From positions 248,001 through 312,000 of the forward strand of contig JAUKTV010000009.1 in assembly GCA_030549205.1 (NCBI GenBank): DNA of 64,000 bases. The letters run 5' to 3'. The DNA comes from Apiosordaria backusii (taxonomy: Eukaryota; Ascomycota; Sordariomycetes; Sordariales; Lasiosphaeriaceae). This document shows positions 1-13,600 of this stretch, piece after piece. The notes under the pieces were generated by a model. That model saw only the letters and a program-made list of their open reading frames with translations, did no database searches and was not told the origin of the DNA. Both the position numbers and the translations under genes were made by a program. Position 1 is the stretch's first letter; the number at the start of each line of letters is the position of its first letter.

Positions 1-1323
1 AAAGTCGAGACCGAAGTGAAAGAGAGAGAGAAAGAGGTCAAAGTCGGTGTAAGCTGTGGAGTTTGAGGAAAAAAAGAAGAGAAGTTGCGATTGGATTGTT
101 TGTTTTGGCCCTTTTTGCTTTCGCTTCTCTCCCCCAGCTGGCTGGCTTCAAGACAGGAGGAGGTCCAAGTGTCCAAGCCTTTAATTAACTTCACTAGCAA
201 AGGTCAAACAGCCGCTCAAGGAAATCCTGCTTCTGCCTGCTGCCCTTGCCAACAACAAATCAGGGCAAGTACTTCGTCGTTGAAAAATGCAGATGGCTGG
301 CTGACAGCAGGGTGACTTTTCCCCATCTTTCTCCCCGTTTTGGTTTAAGTCTTTTTTTCTCTCGCTTGTGATACGCGAAAGAACGCGGTTTTTTGGCGTC
401 ACCAATTAACACGGGTGCGGATTACGTGGGTAAGGTAGCGGGACCTAAGCGTAGGGGGTCCGAGTCCGGGGTTTCCCGAGCAATTCCTCAGATCTGGGAA
501 GCTTGAATCTTGAAAATCTAGCCCGGTTTTTGCTCTCCGGAGTACGAGCTCGTTGCTGTTATCCAATTGAGCAGCTCTTTCACTATATCTAAGCGTCATA
601 TGCCCCATCAACACAATCCCATTATGACGGAACTCACCTTCGTCCACACACAATGAATTGAATCACGTCACGTCACGTCTGCCAGGCTGGCTCCAGCAAG
701 CAAATAAAAAAGCTCTTGCCCCTGACAGTTCCGTTGTCTCGTCACACGGCAGGGCTGATTCTCATTGGATTCCCCGATCTAGCCCCACCGCGCCACGACC
801 CCTGCAACCACTTTAAACGCGGGTGCACGTCCGCGATTTTGACGCGATGAAGCGTGCCGGACATGGGTCGCGTCTCCTTGTAAGGCGTTTCCAACTCCCC
901 TCCCATGCCTCCATGGAGCATGTAACCTCCACTTCTATCCCCCGTACAAGTGCCAATTGAAATGCTTGCCTGTGTGCTCATCTTCATTTATCTCGATCCG
1001 AGAGTCAGGTCATGAGACTGAGGTCAAATCTCTCTTAAATCCTGCGAGTAATGCGTATCACCTCAAGTGTCCATCAACAGAATGGGGAATAGCAGCCGAG
1101 GTCTACCACTGGACCCATAACCATAAAAATAGACAGAGCAAAACCGTCCATAACTTATGCTACCCAAACACCAAATGTATATATATATATCAAACACTTC
1201 TAAAATCACAAGCAAATACCTCTTTGTGCTTACCCCTCCTGTCTCCAGTTTATACAAAAATCACCTGCATCCTCCCCCCAGCAAAACCAATATACATTAC
1301 CCCCTTCAAATCCCCCCTCAGCA
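1..1323. other. intergenic, no gene seen
   Basis: Open frames here are short, overlap on both strands and show no family motif. The right part (about 1150-1320) is AT-rich and is probably the 3' untranslated and terminator region of the metallophosphoesterase gene that ends at 1324 on the minus strand. Confidence 0.6.
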
Positions 1324-3580
1324 TCACCAATTCAACCAAGCAAACCACCCCACCACCATCCACGCGGTCCTCCAAATCGTAGTCCAAGTCTCCCTAATTA
1401 TCACCCCCGCAACCGTCTCCTTCCCCTTCTTATAGTACCCCATCCCTCCTCTCCCCTTCGGCCTCCACATCTTCCGCTCCTCTTCCTCTTCCCTATCATC
1501 ACTCCTAATCTCTATCCTCGGCTGCCCCCTCCACTTCCCTCTGCTCTTCTCCCTGCTATGCCCATGTCCATGCCCTCCGCCAACTGATGAGCCACTCCTA
1601 TCCCTCCCCTTGGTCCCTCCAGACCTCGACGAACCCAGACCACTGGATGGAAACCCATACTCATCGTAATCCTCCACCTTTGCCTTGAAGACAGGTAGCA
1701 CACTCCCCCCATTTCTATACTGCACCCCAGTCTCTGGCTCAAGTGCAAAAGGCGTAAGTTTAAAAACCGGTACCAAGAACGCCCGCACTACCAGAATGAC
1801 GATGGAGATGATCGCGAACCCAACATATCGTATGTACGTCGACAGCTGGCTAGGCAAAATGCAAAGATGCGTCTGCAGCGTCTGCTTCTGATCCGGATGA
1901 ATCGACTTCCCCTCACTATCCAACGGATTCCACAAGCTGGCCAGCACAAACCCCGGTTTACCCACCCCCATAGCCATGCTGATGCTCTTGACCGTAATCT
2001 CCTTGACCTTTTGCTGCTCCTCGGAATGAACCAACTCGCAGTAGTCGTGATCATCCCCCGAAAAGGCATGCACCACATTCCCCACCTTCTTCACAAGGTC
2101 AATCGACTGCTGCTCGTCAAGCACATTCTGATACTGATACCCCCTCGAAACCGAAATAGCATTCCCATGATCAGGAATCACCGGCCCTGCCTGCCCTTTC
2201 GGCGGCTTAGCAGGAGGATGCCTCTCTCTCAACGGCCCGCACGGCGTGCCCGGCGGCCGATAAAGCGGGACATGGCTCAGCAACACCGTCGGCAGCTCCG
2301 GCGTCTTCTCGATCCCCAAGCTCGGCTTGTCCTTGAAGTTCGCCTTTTCCACCTCCTCGATCCTGTGCTTGAACTGCACCTCCGGCACCTCCCCCCGCAT
2401 CATCCGCAGCTCCTTCTCCACCGCGATCGGCTTCAGCCACTGCAGCCTGTCCAGGAAGATCTTGGTCGGCATATAAATCGGCTTTAAATCATGCCTCTGC
2501 GCCTCAGTCGACGCTTCCGCGCTCATCGAGACTGAATCAACCGACACAAACGTGTGGTTACCCACCACATCAACTCTGTTACCCTCCCCAAAATACGTCT
2601 CGAACCTGTTCCTGACAGGGATTTTGATCTCCGCCCCAAAACCCAGATCGTGATTCCCGGGTACACTCGTGACGAACTTTCTTCGTTTATGCTCCTTCCC
2701 TGGTGCCATTCCGGATTTAATCCACGGCTTGACGAATATTTCCCCAAACCGAGCATACTCCTTCAGCCAGTAAAACTCCCCGTAGTGTTTATTCCAGCTC
2801 TTCAGGTACTCCTGCATAGATTTCGGATGGGGGCCCCAGGAGGGGTCTCGAAAGTCGCCGTGGGCGGTCTTCCACTCTCGGCCGCCGTCAAACAAGTCCC
2901 CTAGGAAGAACACGCTGTCGGGGTCGAGCTGCTCTTGCAGTTGGCCGTATCCTCGTTTCATGTAGTTGTCGGTTAGCTTTATTGTTAGGGCTTGTATTGG
3001 CCATGGTCGGCCGGGGTAGGAATGGGGGTCGATCAGCTGGGGGTCGGCGACGAGGGCTACGCGGTGGGGTTGGGCGCCGGCGGGCTGTATCATTGTTTGG
3101 TTATGTTAGTCTCCGTGAAGTAGGAAGTACAAGTTCTCTCTTGTACGATGCGAATATAATGGTGGGGGGAAGGGGGGGGGGGGGGGGTTGACATACCCAG
3201 TTCTCCCAGTTTTCCCATGCGCAGCTTTCCACACTGGAGTGGAACGTCCATCTCTCCCCCCAGAGCAGTATTAAAACCCATACCCCCACAAGCAGATGTG
3301 GAATGCTGAATATCCGGTTATATGTCAAGTTCCGCTTTAGCTGATGCGCAGCATTGTACAGAGCTGTCACCACCATCCGCCGGCCTCGTTCGCGCCAGAA
3401 GCGCATAAGCGCCCTGAAAGCTTTCTTCAAAAAGGCAACAAAGTCCTCGACGAGGGAGGTGTTGTTGCCGTTGGAACTGTCGCCATTGAAGAAATTGGAA
3501 GAGTAGCTGTAGGCATGACGGTCCCAATTGGTAGATTGCTTTGGCTTGTAGCTGCTGCCATTATTATACGGCCGGGCCAT
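1324..3580 (-). CDS. Cdc1/Ted1-type metallophosphoesterase (GPI-anchor remodelling)
   Basis: Two exons, 3580-3197 and 3084-1324, give about 714 aa. The intron (3196-3085) starts GTATGT, ends ACAG and keeps phase 0, joining ENW to PAGAQPHRV. Exon 1 holds a hydrophobic segment (about residues 93-111, LLVGVWVLILLWG), so the protein is membrane-anchored. Exon 2 has the metal-binding motifs of calcineurin-like phosphoesterases: VADPQLIDPHSY, FLGDLFDGGREW, SVPGNHDLGFG, LLSHVPLYRPPG and FSGDDHDYCE. A second hydrophobic segment (YVGFAIISIVILVVRAFLV) follows, then a low-complexity Ser/Gly/Arg tail. Family members (yeast Cdc1/Ted1, mammalian PGAP5) are ER/Golgi enzymes that remove ethanolamine phosphate from GPI anchors; that role here is inferred. 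The start is the ATG at 3580 (MARPYNN); an in-frame ATG at 3631 would add 17 residues. A run of 16 G (C on the gene strand) lies in the intron just past the donor. Confidence 0.9.
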
Positions 3581-5799
3581 GACGAAGATGCGAGGCGGTA
3601 GCAGCCATGCCCTTGCTGCTGCAACCTTCAAGAGTGTTTTTTTCGTCCGGCAGTAGGAAACAGGAGGTATAATTTTCGGTCCGGTGTCCGATGTGGCGCG
3701 CCGTCAGTTCGCTCGGGATCTAGGATTTGGGTTTGTGGGAGTGTGTCGATCCGGGAATGGGAAACGGTGTTTCTACCGGCTGGGCCCCAAGTTGTGAACG
3801 CGGGGAAAGGTATCCGTAATTAGGTAGAGGCGCCGGTTACTGTACTTGTGCCCTTATCGAAACGGTTAAACTCAATCGCTAAAGCCAAAATAGAATTCCG
3901 TTTAGTAGACGTCAGGTTTCTCTTCTCCTCATTTTTCTCCAAGAAGGAAAGGGAATGGCAGAATGGAGAGAGGTCAAGCTTACGATGCAGATGTTCGCTA
4001 CCCCTGTCAGCGGACGTTGCGGAGACGTGGGAGATCGAATTTTAGTGGATCAGAATGAGGCCCCCCCTTCCCCCTGTCCCCGCCTGTCTGGTGCGTTAGC
4101 CTCAGCTGAACGTGGCCAGACCCAGCCTTTTGGGCTTCTCCACCAACCACCACTGTTGACAACGTCTTCAAACAATGTCACACAGCAGCGTTTTTAGAGT
4201 ATGACAGCCATATAGTTTTCGTCTCATTATCCCGAATCAGCTGACCGTCTTGTCCGATTGGCATTATTCCATTCTAGTCTCTGCCCATCATCATGAGTCC
4301 TCGGTCTTGGTCTCTTGGAAATCGAAATGGAGCTCAGGGGCTCCTGAACGAGGCGGGGTCCAAATAGAAACATCCTGTGAAACAAACTCCATAGCTTCAA
4401 TAAACGAAACAACTGCCTAGGCTCCATGTTATGGTCCTTCAATCATCGACAATTTCTCCCGCCTCCTCAGCAATGACGAAGCGTGGCATGCTCAAAGAGA
4501 GCATCGAAGTGGTAACAGTGTACAAGCTAACATAGCATAGCAACCACAGCAAAAGTACTCCACCCAGCCCACGGTCTCAATTCTATCCGAGCATACCCAG
4601 CAAGTGGCCGAAATCCACCCATCCATATAGGTACCTTAGCTATAGAAAACGGAGTTCACAATCTGGTGTTTCCCGGTGTAATCATCCCCATCACACCCTG
4701 ACTCACCACCCTCATGTATACAATGTGCAACAATGATCCATACATCTTCATTCGGTGAGAATTCGTGGGGGTAGATTACAACGCCATCAGATATATTATC
4801 TGGACAAACACGCCGTAAATAGTAACCCTCGCTTTTCCTAAAGTCTGGTAACAGTATATTGACTTTCCTATCTACTACGACATCGTGACCTATCTACGCC
4901 ACAAACTCTATCCGTTTTCATTCCGGGCTCTTGGTCATGATATAATATCATGTCATCCACGGCCTCCTCCAGTCATCAAGCAGCACGGATCGGGGGTGAT
5001 CCGTAAGGAGCCCTCGTCACGTTCTATCCCCAAGCCTGGGGGAAGGGTGTGATAATGAAATCGAAAAACATGTAGACAAGATATCAATTGGCACACGACA
5101 CAAACCTCGCTACCTACCATCCTCCGGGTTGCCAGTCATGAACTACCGTCAGGAAGCCAAGATAATCCCAATAAATCACACATCAACACAAGACCTTGTT
5201 GGTTGGTAAAATGTAATGAATGTAATGTGACAATGTTGGTAAACTTTTGAAAATACTGTCCATCCCCCCGGCACCTTGGCCTGGGTGTTCAAACAAAATG
5301 CAATGTCTCTCCCCCGTTCTTTTCCTTCCTACCGCTCAGACCCCTCCCCACGCCCGCAGCTATGTGTGTGTGGGCGGTGCTATATACAATGACGAGGACA
5401 CAGGTGGAGAAGGTGGGTGGTAAGGGACCCCCATCGTTACCTCCGTTCCCATTCACACTTCCGTTTCCCAAAAGCCTCCATCAGTCGGGGAGGTCCTGCA
5501 GCGATAGTACACCTATGATGTGACCCAGCCAACTCACCCACCAAGGGACAGTCAAACCAACCCATCCATGACCCAATCCCGAATCCTTTGCAAGCAAACC
5601 CAAACACTGAATTGGTCTTCCCAGTCCGATTGAGCTATTGCCGTCAACCAGTAAAGAGGAAGAAACCAAAGAAAACAGTAACCCCTCAAGAGGTCATCTA
5701 AAAGACCCAAGTAAAAGACTCCTTCACCTCAAAGGCGACAGAGTACCTATTATCACCACGTTAGCATATAAACACAACACAACAGGGGCATGTCATGAC
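3581..5799. other. intergenic between two minus-strand genes
   Basis: Holds the promoter of the metallophosphoesterase on the left and the 3' region of the beta-glucosidase on the right. Open frames are short and unconvincing. A GGTACC palindrome flanked by TA-rich bases sits near 4629. Nothing else recognised. Confidence 0.55.
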
Positions 5800-8719
5800 T
5801 TACTTCACATCCGCCGCGGACGCCGCAACAAGCACCTCAAACCTCCCCTCCTCCGCAATCCACCTCCCCAAACTCGTGTCAAAATACCCAACCGCGTACT
5901 TATCCAACCCTATCCTCAAATGTTTCGTCTCCCCTGCCTCCAGCTCCACCTTTTCAAACGCCGCCAACTCCTTCTCCGGCCTCGGCAACCTAGACTTCTC
6001 ATCCCTCACGTAAATCTGCACCGTCTCCAGCCCCGCAACATCCCCGATATTGCTGACCGCCACCGTGAGCTCGAGGGTGTTGTCCGCGGTGAGAACCTTG
6101 GAGCTGAGGGATGGACGGCCGTATTCGAATTTAGTATAGGACAGCCCATGCCCAAAGGGGAACAAAGGGGCGAGTTTGACGCGGTCGTAGTGGCGGTAGC
6201 CAATGTAGAGACCTTCGCCGTAGACGACCTCGAGGTTCTCGCCTGGCCAGTTGTGGTAGGCGGGGGTGTCTTCGAGGCGCTTGGGGAATGTGCACTGTGA
6301 TTTTGTGTTAGTGTGATGTTTTCAGAGAGATTGATTGGATTCAGTAAATAGACTTACAGGTAACTTGCCACTGGGGTTCTTAAGACCAAACAGAGCATCA
6401 GCAAGAGCATTTCCGGCTTCTTGCCCCTGGTACCAAGCCTGAATGATAGCAGGTACCCGGTCAGCCCATGGCATGGTCACTGGCGAGCCAGACTGGTTCA
6501 CGACGACCGTGTTGGGGTTGGCCTTCACAACAGCTTCGATAAGACGGTCTTGGCTGCCATCGGAGGGCAAGTCCATGGTCTGACGGTCGTAGCCCTCAGA
6601 TTCCCATTCGGCATCGAGACCAACGATGACGACAGCAACGTCGGCAGCCTTGGCGGCATCGATGGCTTCCTGGAGGTAGTCAACCTGATCTTCCTCCTTG
6701 AAGCCAATGCGGCAGCCGCCATACTTGTGTGTCATGTTGAACTGCTTCTGCTTGGCAAACGGCCGGAGCTCGTTGGTCATTTCGACACGAAGCTCCACAG
6801 GTCTGCCAGCATCCATTTGAACCTCGACTAGGTAGTCGATGGACCCGTCGAACATGGCTTCGCCTTCTTCCGTCCAGTCCCAGAGGTCAAGTGCAAGCCT
6901 GCCGTTGACAAACAGCTTGCCCGGGCCGACCGACATGAAGGAGATGGTATGCTTGCCGGTACTAGTTGGCGTCAAGTGCGTCGTGGCAATAGCCGACCAT
7001 TCTGGGCCGACTTGGGCAAGGGGTGCCGAATCCCAGAGGAAAAGGTCAGTGTTGCTGCGTCGCTGCGTGACAACAGGCTGGCCTTGGAACTTGTCGCCCT
7101 TGTACCACTCGATCGTCACGCCTTGCTTTCCGGTCCTGTCGCTGCAGTAAGGAGATGCTACGGGGAGCCATTTGTGAATGTGGCACCCCTGAGCGTATGT
7201 GACGGGCTTTTGAGCCACTTTTCGGATGCTGTCAAGGGGCAGAGTGTTGTAGTAGGGGTTGAGACTAGCGCTGCCACCACCGCCAGCGATGGCCCTGTTG
7301 GCGTTAGGACCGATGACGGCGACCTTGGCCATCTTGGGGTTGATGGGGAGGATAGATCTCTCATTCTTGAGGAGTGTGAGGCCCTGAACTCCAGCCTCGC
7401 GGATGAGCTCTCTCGTCTCAAGCCGGTCATCCTCTCGTTCTTCTGCCTCAGCAGTCAAATCGCTGCCTTTGGTACGCTCTACAAGGGTAAGCACATTCTC
7501 GGCTGCTCGATCAATATCAGCCTCGCTGAGCTTTCCGTCCTTGAGAGCCTCGAGCACCTTTTCGAACCGCCATTTGGTAGAGTAAGGGAACTCGATGTCA
7601 CATCCAGCCTTGACTGACTCTGCCGTCGAGTTGGTGCCACCCCAGTCCGAAATAACTGCTCTGCAGGAGGGGTCAGTTGATCCTCCTCGCTTATCGCTTG
7701 GCTCTTATGATGAAAGTTGCCACTCACCCATCGTACTGCCAATCACCACGGAGAACATCCTTAAGAAGGTGCTCGTTCATGTCGGCATGGACACCGTTTA
7801 CCAAGTTGTATGAGGACATGACAGCCCATGGCTTGGCTTCACGGACTGCGATTTCGAACGGACGGAGATAGATCTCGCGAAGAGGTCTTTCAGCAATCTT
7901 GGAGTCGACTGTCAGCCGGTTTGTTTCCTGCTCGTTGCCGACAAAGTCTAAGTCTGGTTAGCTTCAGTCCTCAAAGGCGTTGGGTATGTAGCTACTAACG
8001 CTTGATTGTAGCAGCCACGCCATTCTCCTGAAGACCTTGGATGTATTGAGCAGCAAGCTTGCCAGTCAAGAGGGGGTCTTCCGAGAAGGACTCGAAGTTC
8101 CTTCCACCAAGGGGGTGTCTATGCATGCACACAGTGGGTGCAAGCAGTATATTGGCAGAGCGAGCCTTCGCCTCCTCGGCAAGGTGCTGGCCGACTTGAT
8201 GGAGGATGTCCTTGTTCCATGTTGCTGCCAACGAGATACCGCAAGGGAAGAGTGCTGCCTGTGAGACGTGTCAGCACAACGCTGAAAGAAGGCAAGGGCT
8301 CAACCACCTCAACCTACCTTTGTTCCGCCAACGAAGATGCCACCACGAGCACCATTCGGTCCATCGCTAGTCTTCACTGCGGGGATGTTCTTTTCAGGAA
8401 TCGACTTCGTCCTCCAAAAGTCTGCGGCGGTTAGCAAGGAAACCTATTCGATGTCAGCATGATATTTTCTCGGCTAGAACCAGAAAAACCCCACCTTCTC
8501 CTCAAGGGTCAAGGTTGAAAGCTTCTTTCTCGCCAGCTCCCGCTTTTCCTTGACGGGAGCTAAGGTAGCGTGATCTTGGAAAGGGCTGTCAGGCGGTGAG
8601 AACTCAGTGTCAGGGGTGACATTGCTGTCGACACTGCCAATGGGAGAGGCGTTGGAGTCGATGCCAGGGCTGATGCCCGGGCTGATATCGAGGCTGCCCA
8701 CGGGCGTGGTGGTCGTCAT
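5800..8719 (-). CDS. GH3 beta-glucosidase with PA14 domain, no signal peptide
   Basis: Six exons: 8719-8495, 8443-8318, 8258-8000, 7947-7728, 7660-6358 and 6294-5800, about 875 aa. All introns are GT-AG, 51-72 bp, with phases that join cleanly. Seen in order: a Ser/Pro/Thr-rich N-terminus (to about residue 55), the GH3 TIM-barrel domain with TSDGPNGARG, KHFVGNEQE and the nucleophile motif VISDWGGTNS (Asp about 282), the second GH3 domain interrupted by a PA14 module (about 436-574), the likely acid/base region EWESEGYDR (about 628-636), and a fibronectin III-like C-terminal domain (PFGHGLSYTKFEYG onward). This is the architecture of fungal bglH/bglI-type beta-glucosidases, which release glucose from beta-glucosides. 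The start at 8719 gives no hydrophobic leader, so the enzyme is probably intracellular. Substrate is inferred from the family. Confidence 0.93.
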
Positions 8720-10289
8720 CTTGGCTTTCTTCTTCACCCTCACTTTAGAGCCAAGTGGGGAAAAGGACGGAAGCCACGCCAGCCTTGGATAGGGGGTGGA
8801 ACAAAGTGAAGAGAGGTTCGAGTCTCGGATATCGAGTCTTAATATCAAAGATCAAGCTCGTCTCATGTGTGATAGGAAATAGAGTCACAGCACGGCTGTC
8901 TATCTCGTTTATTCCCACTTGGGGATAAAATGCAAAAGGGGGAGCACCGAATCGTATATAAGTCGGACAGCCCTCAAGGGGATCAACATGGCCGAGTTTC
9001 TTTCCCGAACATTACCCGTGAGATATCGAAAACGGCTCAATGGAGGACCTCATGGGACGTTATTACAAGGAAGAGGTTAGATCCGTGGAGTACAAACGGA
9101 GCAGGGATCTAGCTTGGGGGATCGTATCCCTGTGGGAGAGGGACACACCGTTGGTGAATCTTTGGGAGACATCACGGCCAAAAGATACCGCTTGTAGATG
9201 TCACACTCCGGAGGCATGGCAGGCGTGGAAGAGCCAGGCTACCAGGTCCAACCAAGGATATCTGAACGGCGCCGCCGCGGCGTGGGGAGTGTGGGTGGAA
9301 ACGGGGGTGAGAGATGAGGTGCCACTTTCTGAGAGATCAAGGCGGTCGCGTCACTTGATGGGACCTGTCTGTGATCTTTTTGATTATTGCCCTCGGGTGA
9401 GAATAGCCATATCGGTAGGAACGGACCGTGTGAGCGGTAGTATCGTTTGGTATCCAGCGTAGATGGGCAGGACGACCCGCACGATTATTGCATAAGACGC
9501 CTGTTCTGACAGGCAGACAAGGGGGTATTAGGCCGAGTGGGGGGTGTAAACAATTGTGGGCTCCCAGCAAGGCCAAGCCTGGGGCAGTTTGAATCCCTGA
9601 ACGATGCCAAGCAGCAGGAAACTGTCCCTCGACAGCGTCTGTTGCTGTACCGCACTGCATCACAGTTAGCAATTTCTCAACAGACGCCGTTTTGAGGTCT
9701 AGAGATTGCTGTTCTGTCCACACCCTCCTGCTATCATCGTGGTCGGCACGTGGCCAGCCGTGCCATCCAAAGAGTCTGATAGTGAAAGGAAAGAGTTTGA
9801 GGCAAAGATGGAATTGCAGACTGCAACCTCGAGCTCACCAACCACACCCATGTTGTTGGGCGATGGGTTTCTAGGCTCCGCAGATCAGCCAGGCGGGAGG
9901 CAGGTAACGTGGCGATGGTGATGGTTTTGCAACGGCGTCTCCAGACTTATTTGTTTGATCCCTGTCAATGCGGCGGTAGGTCCGGCTTGGTACTCGAGAA
10001 AAACCCGTTTGTTGAATCAATAGCAGAATCCTCCATTATCACAGCTCGATCACGAACAGACAGATGTGGAGTCGATGAAGAGGCAGCCAATGCAAGTTCA
10101 ACGAAAGCCTAATGAACGCAGTCCGATCGTAACAGCTCCCCAATTCAAGCCACAAGTCAAGAGATACAACGACAACGAGCTCCAGGCTTGACGATTGTGG
10201 CTGTGTGTCACCAGTCTCGCCAAATCTTCTCGTTTACAGCTTTTTAACTGCCGCTTGAGACTGTTCTCGCTCATATCTCGATCGAGCCT
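8720..10289. promoter_or_regulatory. beta-glucosidase upstream region
   Basis: A TATA-like element (TATATA on either strand, 8955-8960) lies about 235 bp upstream of the GH3 start codon and is a candidate core promoter for that minus-strand gene. No convincing gene is seen in the rest of this stretch; open frames are short and lack motifs. Confidence 0.35.
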
Positions 10290-10631
10290 CTAGCTGACTG
10301 CCGATATGTCGGCATCCACATTCGAGTGCTGATCAATGGGGCATAATGGTGAAGCCGGCAACAGCAAGCCACATGCCGGCTGCAGAGCTTGAGGCTCGTC
10401 AGGAAGTCGTACATAACACAGGGCGACGGGACGGGGTTTGCAATCAAAAACCATCAACGGCGGTTTTGTGGAAACCGGGCGTTTGCGGGGAAACCCATTC
10501 CTGCTTTTTGAGGGTCCTGGGTGGTCCGGTGCGGGTGCGGTGAAAGATTTCGCTTGGAACGGCTTTCCGGGCCGGGATCCTCGAAGAAAGGCGGGTTGCA
10601 GAGCGGCGGATTGGCTGGTGGCGGAGGACAT
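10290..10631 (-). CDS. candidate small protein, unrecognised
   Basis: An open frame of about 113 codons starts at ATG 10631 (MSSATSQSAALQPAF...), is basic and Ser/Pro-rich, and might be a targeting-type N-terminus. A TATA-like element (TATATAAA in minus orientation, around 10688-10697) lies about 60 bp upstream, the main reason for listing it. A GTACGAC donor-like site near 10410 could end a first exon, with later exons not identified. No domain or family recognised. It may be chance coding within a gene-poor stretch. Confidence 0.22.
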   Translation of the reverse strand: MSSATSQSAALQPAFLRGSRPGKPFQAKSFTAPAPDHPGPSKSRNGFPRKRPVSTKPPLMVFDCKPRPVALCYVRLPDEPQALQPACGLLLPASPLCPIDQHSNVDADISAVS

Positions 10632-10699
10632 GGCTCCTCTCAAGTGTGATGTGCGTGTGGTCCACGGCAGCAGGTTACTGCCGCCCATTTTTATATAAA

Positions 10700-13600
10700 T
10701 GGTGGTGATATCGAATATGAAGGCCATCGACAGAGGTCCAGCAAAAAAGACACAAAGGCAATTTGCGCCTGACGCCCGTGCCTTAGTGGCATGCATATTA
10801 ATGAACGTGCCATCTGATCTCGATGGCCGACCAAGCGATGGAGCTTGGCGGGTTGAGCTGCAGGTGCCGTCTGAAGCGATCTGTGGTGGGATGATGGGAT
10901 GGATGGGATGGATGCGTATCCAATTCTCCATCATATTGCGAACCCGGGAATCTCAATTGCACTGTTAGATTCCTGTGCTACCCTGTGGGACGGTGAAACT
11001 TCTTTCCATGAACCAGACATTGGTGAGAGATGGGTGCAACCCAGGCCCGAGTATTTGGTACCTTGACAGTCGGTGCTATCATTGATTTCGATCTTCACAT
11101 TCGTTAGTAGCTTTGCCTCCCTTCCTCAATCATCAGACCACCAAGGGAGATCAGGGACGGTGTTCCATCACCCGCATAAACGCATCCCAAGCCGTGAATA
11201 TTCCAATGAAGAGGTGCAAGATGGAGCCAGTGCCGGTCTTGGTCGGCGAAATACAACCACCTGCTGGATCCGTTGCAGGAGCTAACGGCATCGAACCCGG
11301 TGGTCGGAGATTCAAGGTGTGATCCTTGGCAAGGCGCGCAGTTTGGTGGTTTTGCGTGCCTGAAGTGGAGGCTGTTGTTTTCTCCGAGAGGTGACGACAG
11401 ACCATGAACCGCAAACCACAGACGCACAGTTTCAAACACAAATCGGAGAAAATTGCTGGTTCAAGTCAACGCTGCGAAGCCTTCGGGAAACTGTGGAATC
11501 CAGTGAGCACTGGCCACTCACGCCATGAACATCACCCAAGCACAGACCAAGAGATCTTGAAGCAAGGGCCGGTGCCTGCCTGGTCCCGCTGTTCCGGATG
11601 TGGCTGCTTTCTTCCCGATTTTATACCATTCACGTGTTTCGCCTCCGCTGTTGACAACGTCGAATTGTGGACAGGTCTGCGTCAATTTCAAGTTGTTCTC
11701 CAGTACGCCGAGTCAACAAGCTTCAGATCATCAAACCTCAAGTTCTCCTGCCGAGACGTGGGGATTCTTGTCCAGACATCTTGCCTTCTTCCCGATCGGC
11801 CCGGTTTGGGGTTCCCGGCTCTCCGCACAGCTTAACGGAGACCGTTGTATTTTTTTCTATTCATCAATGATCAACCGCTGGTTTCCGACACGAAGAACCT
11901 GCTCTCTGCTGGTTTTTCTGGCAATGGGTGTCAATCCCATCTGAAATCTCAGGGCACATTCATGCAATAGCAGATATATTATGCCCTCGGCTCAGGTCCT
12001 GTCCATTGGCTCGCCACCCACCTTCGCCTACGCTGCGTTACCGTTGGGCGGCTTCTGGACTGGTGGCTCCTTCTGCATGTTTTACTTGCTTGCTACCTTG
12101 TCGACAATCGGTCCCGTTGCATTCCGGCCTGTCTCTGCATACGATTGTTCCGAATGGTGCCCTCCCCCAGCTTGACGGGTGCTCTGGCGCGCTGTCTGGA
12201 TAATGCAACCCCCCAAGAGAGCCTCATTTGGTCAAGACCAGTATTGCTGGGTCACATGGACCTGGGTATCTACCAAATGGAGGGAAGGTCCCGTCCAATG
12301 TCATGGGAAACACCACAGGCGAGGCTTGCGCATATGGAGGGCGGAATATAACCTTCCATCATCGCCGATTGATCAACTGGTGATCTTCTCCGTTTGGTGT
12401 TACCCCCAGACTGCCTGTCACACAGTTTGCGGCACCATATCCCGCCGCAACCGGGAAGTGGGAGCAGCGAGAGCTCGAGCTTCCTATCTTGACTTCGCTT
12501 TCGAGTCTATCTCGGCTCCATGCTGACTGGGCCCCTAGCCGTCAACAGTTTTATGCTAACCGCTCTTCACTCCAGGCAAGCTCGTGGCTGAAGTTGCCGT
12601 CTGGTAGCGAGGTGATCCTTTGGAGAAGTAATCGACCCTGTCTATGTCAGGGGGGCCCTCGGAAAGTTTATCCGTGAGGATTGGGGCTTCTAGCTCCCTC
12701 GCTCACGACGGAAGCTATACATACTAAGGTAACGGAGCCCTATGCAGATAGCTGCAATACCACCTCGTGCATGCCTAGATCCTAGTCTCAGAGGCCCGTC
12801 GTGCCCGCGAAGCAGTCGCAACAGGTTTGGCTGGCCTGCGTAAACATCTAGGAATCTCACCGAGGCAAGCATGTGGAATTCTCATTTTGTGTCGTTCAAA
12901 GATTCCACAGCTAATGAACTTGCCTAGCCGACCCTTCCAAACATCTCTAATATGTCTTTTTTTTTTAGGCTCAAACATACACGAGAAAGGGTCGGAGAGC
13001 TGGGCCGAACTGTTACCCCATCCCAACAATATTCGATAGGTCCATGCTTGAGAGCTGGTCGCCTCATAGGGGCCATGATGTTGACTTTCTGATAAGACTT
13101 ACGCAATTTAGGCTCTTTAAAATCGCCACCGACATACGGCAGCCATACTCACTCTCATCTACAGTGCTGGGAAGTGCCGAGTCTGAAGCCCGGGTAGGGG
13201 TTTGATCGGAAGCGAAATCCACTGCTAACTACTATACAATCTATGCCTTCAAAGTATGACCGGCGGACCAGACCACCAGACGGCTGTGTATAGTCTCAGA
13301 TGAAAGAGCTTCTAACCAGCTCACACAGTGGCCCCTCTATCAGATCTTCATACGAGATGAAGGACCCGGCGAAGCGTGACCACCAGTCCCACAACTTGCC
13401 AGCTACGGCACTAGCACTTGCTCACAACAAGCTTTAGTTAGCCTTCACCAGCAGACGGGGTTCTGGGCTCGGTGTTTCATTAATTGCTACCAGGGACATG
13501 AAAGGTCTTGCCGAGTCGCTATTTCAGATACCTTTGAACATCATAGTTGACACCTCACCAATCACCAACGTCGATACGAGACTCGTCAGCAAGCGAGGGC

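Noticed and set aside
1867..2487. 206-codon plus-strand frame
   Set aside because: Antisense to the metallophosphoesterase catalytic domain; Arg/Leu/His-rich shadow text.
11404..11944. Overlapping 110-140 codon frames on the plus strand
   Set aside because: Several frames are open at once with no codon bias, family signal or splice structure.
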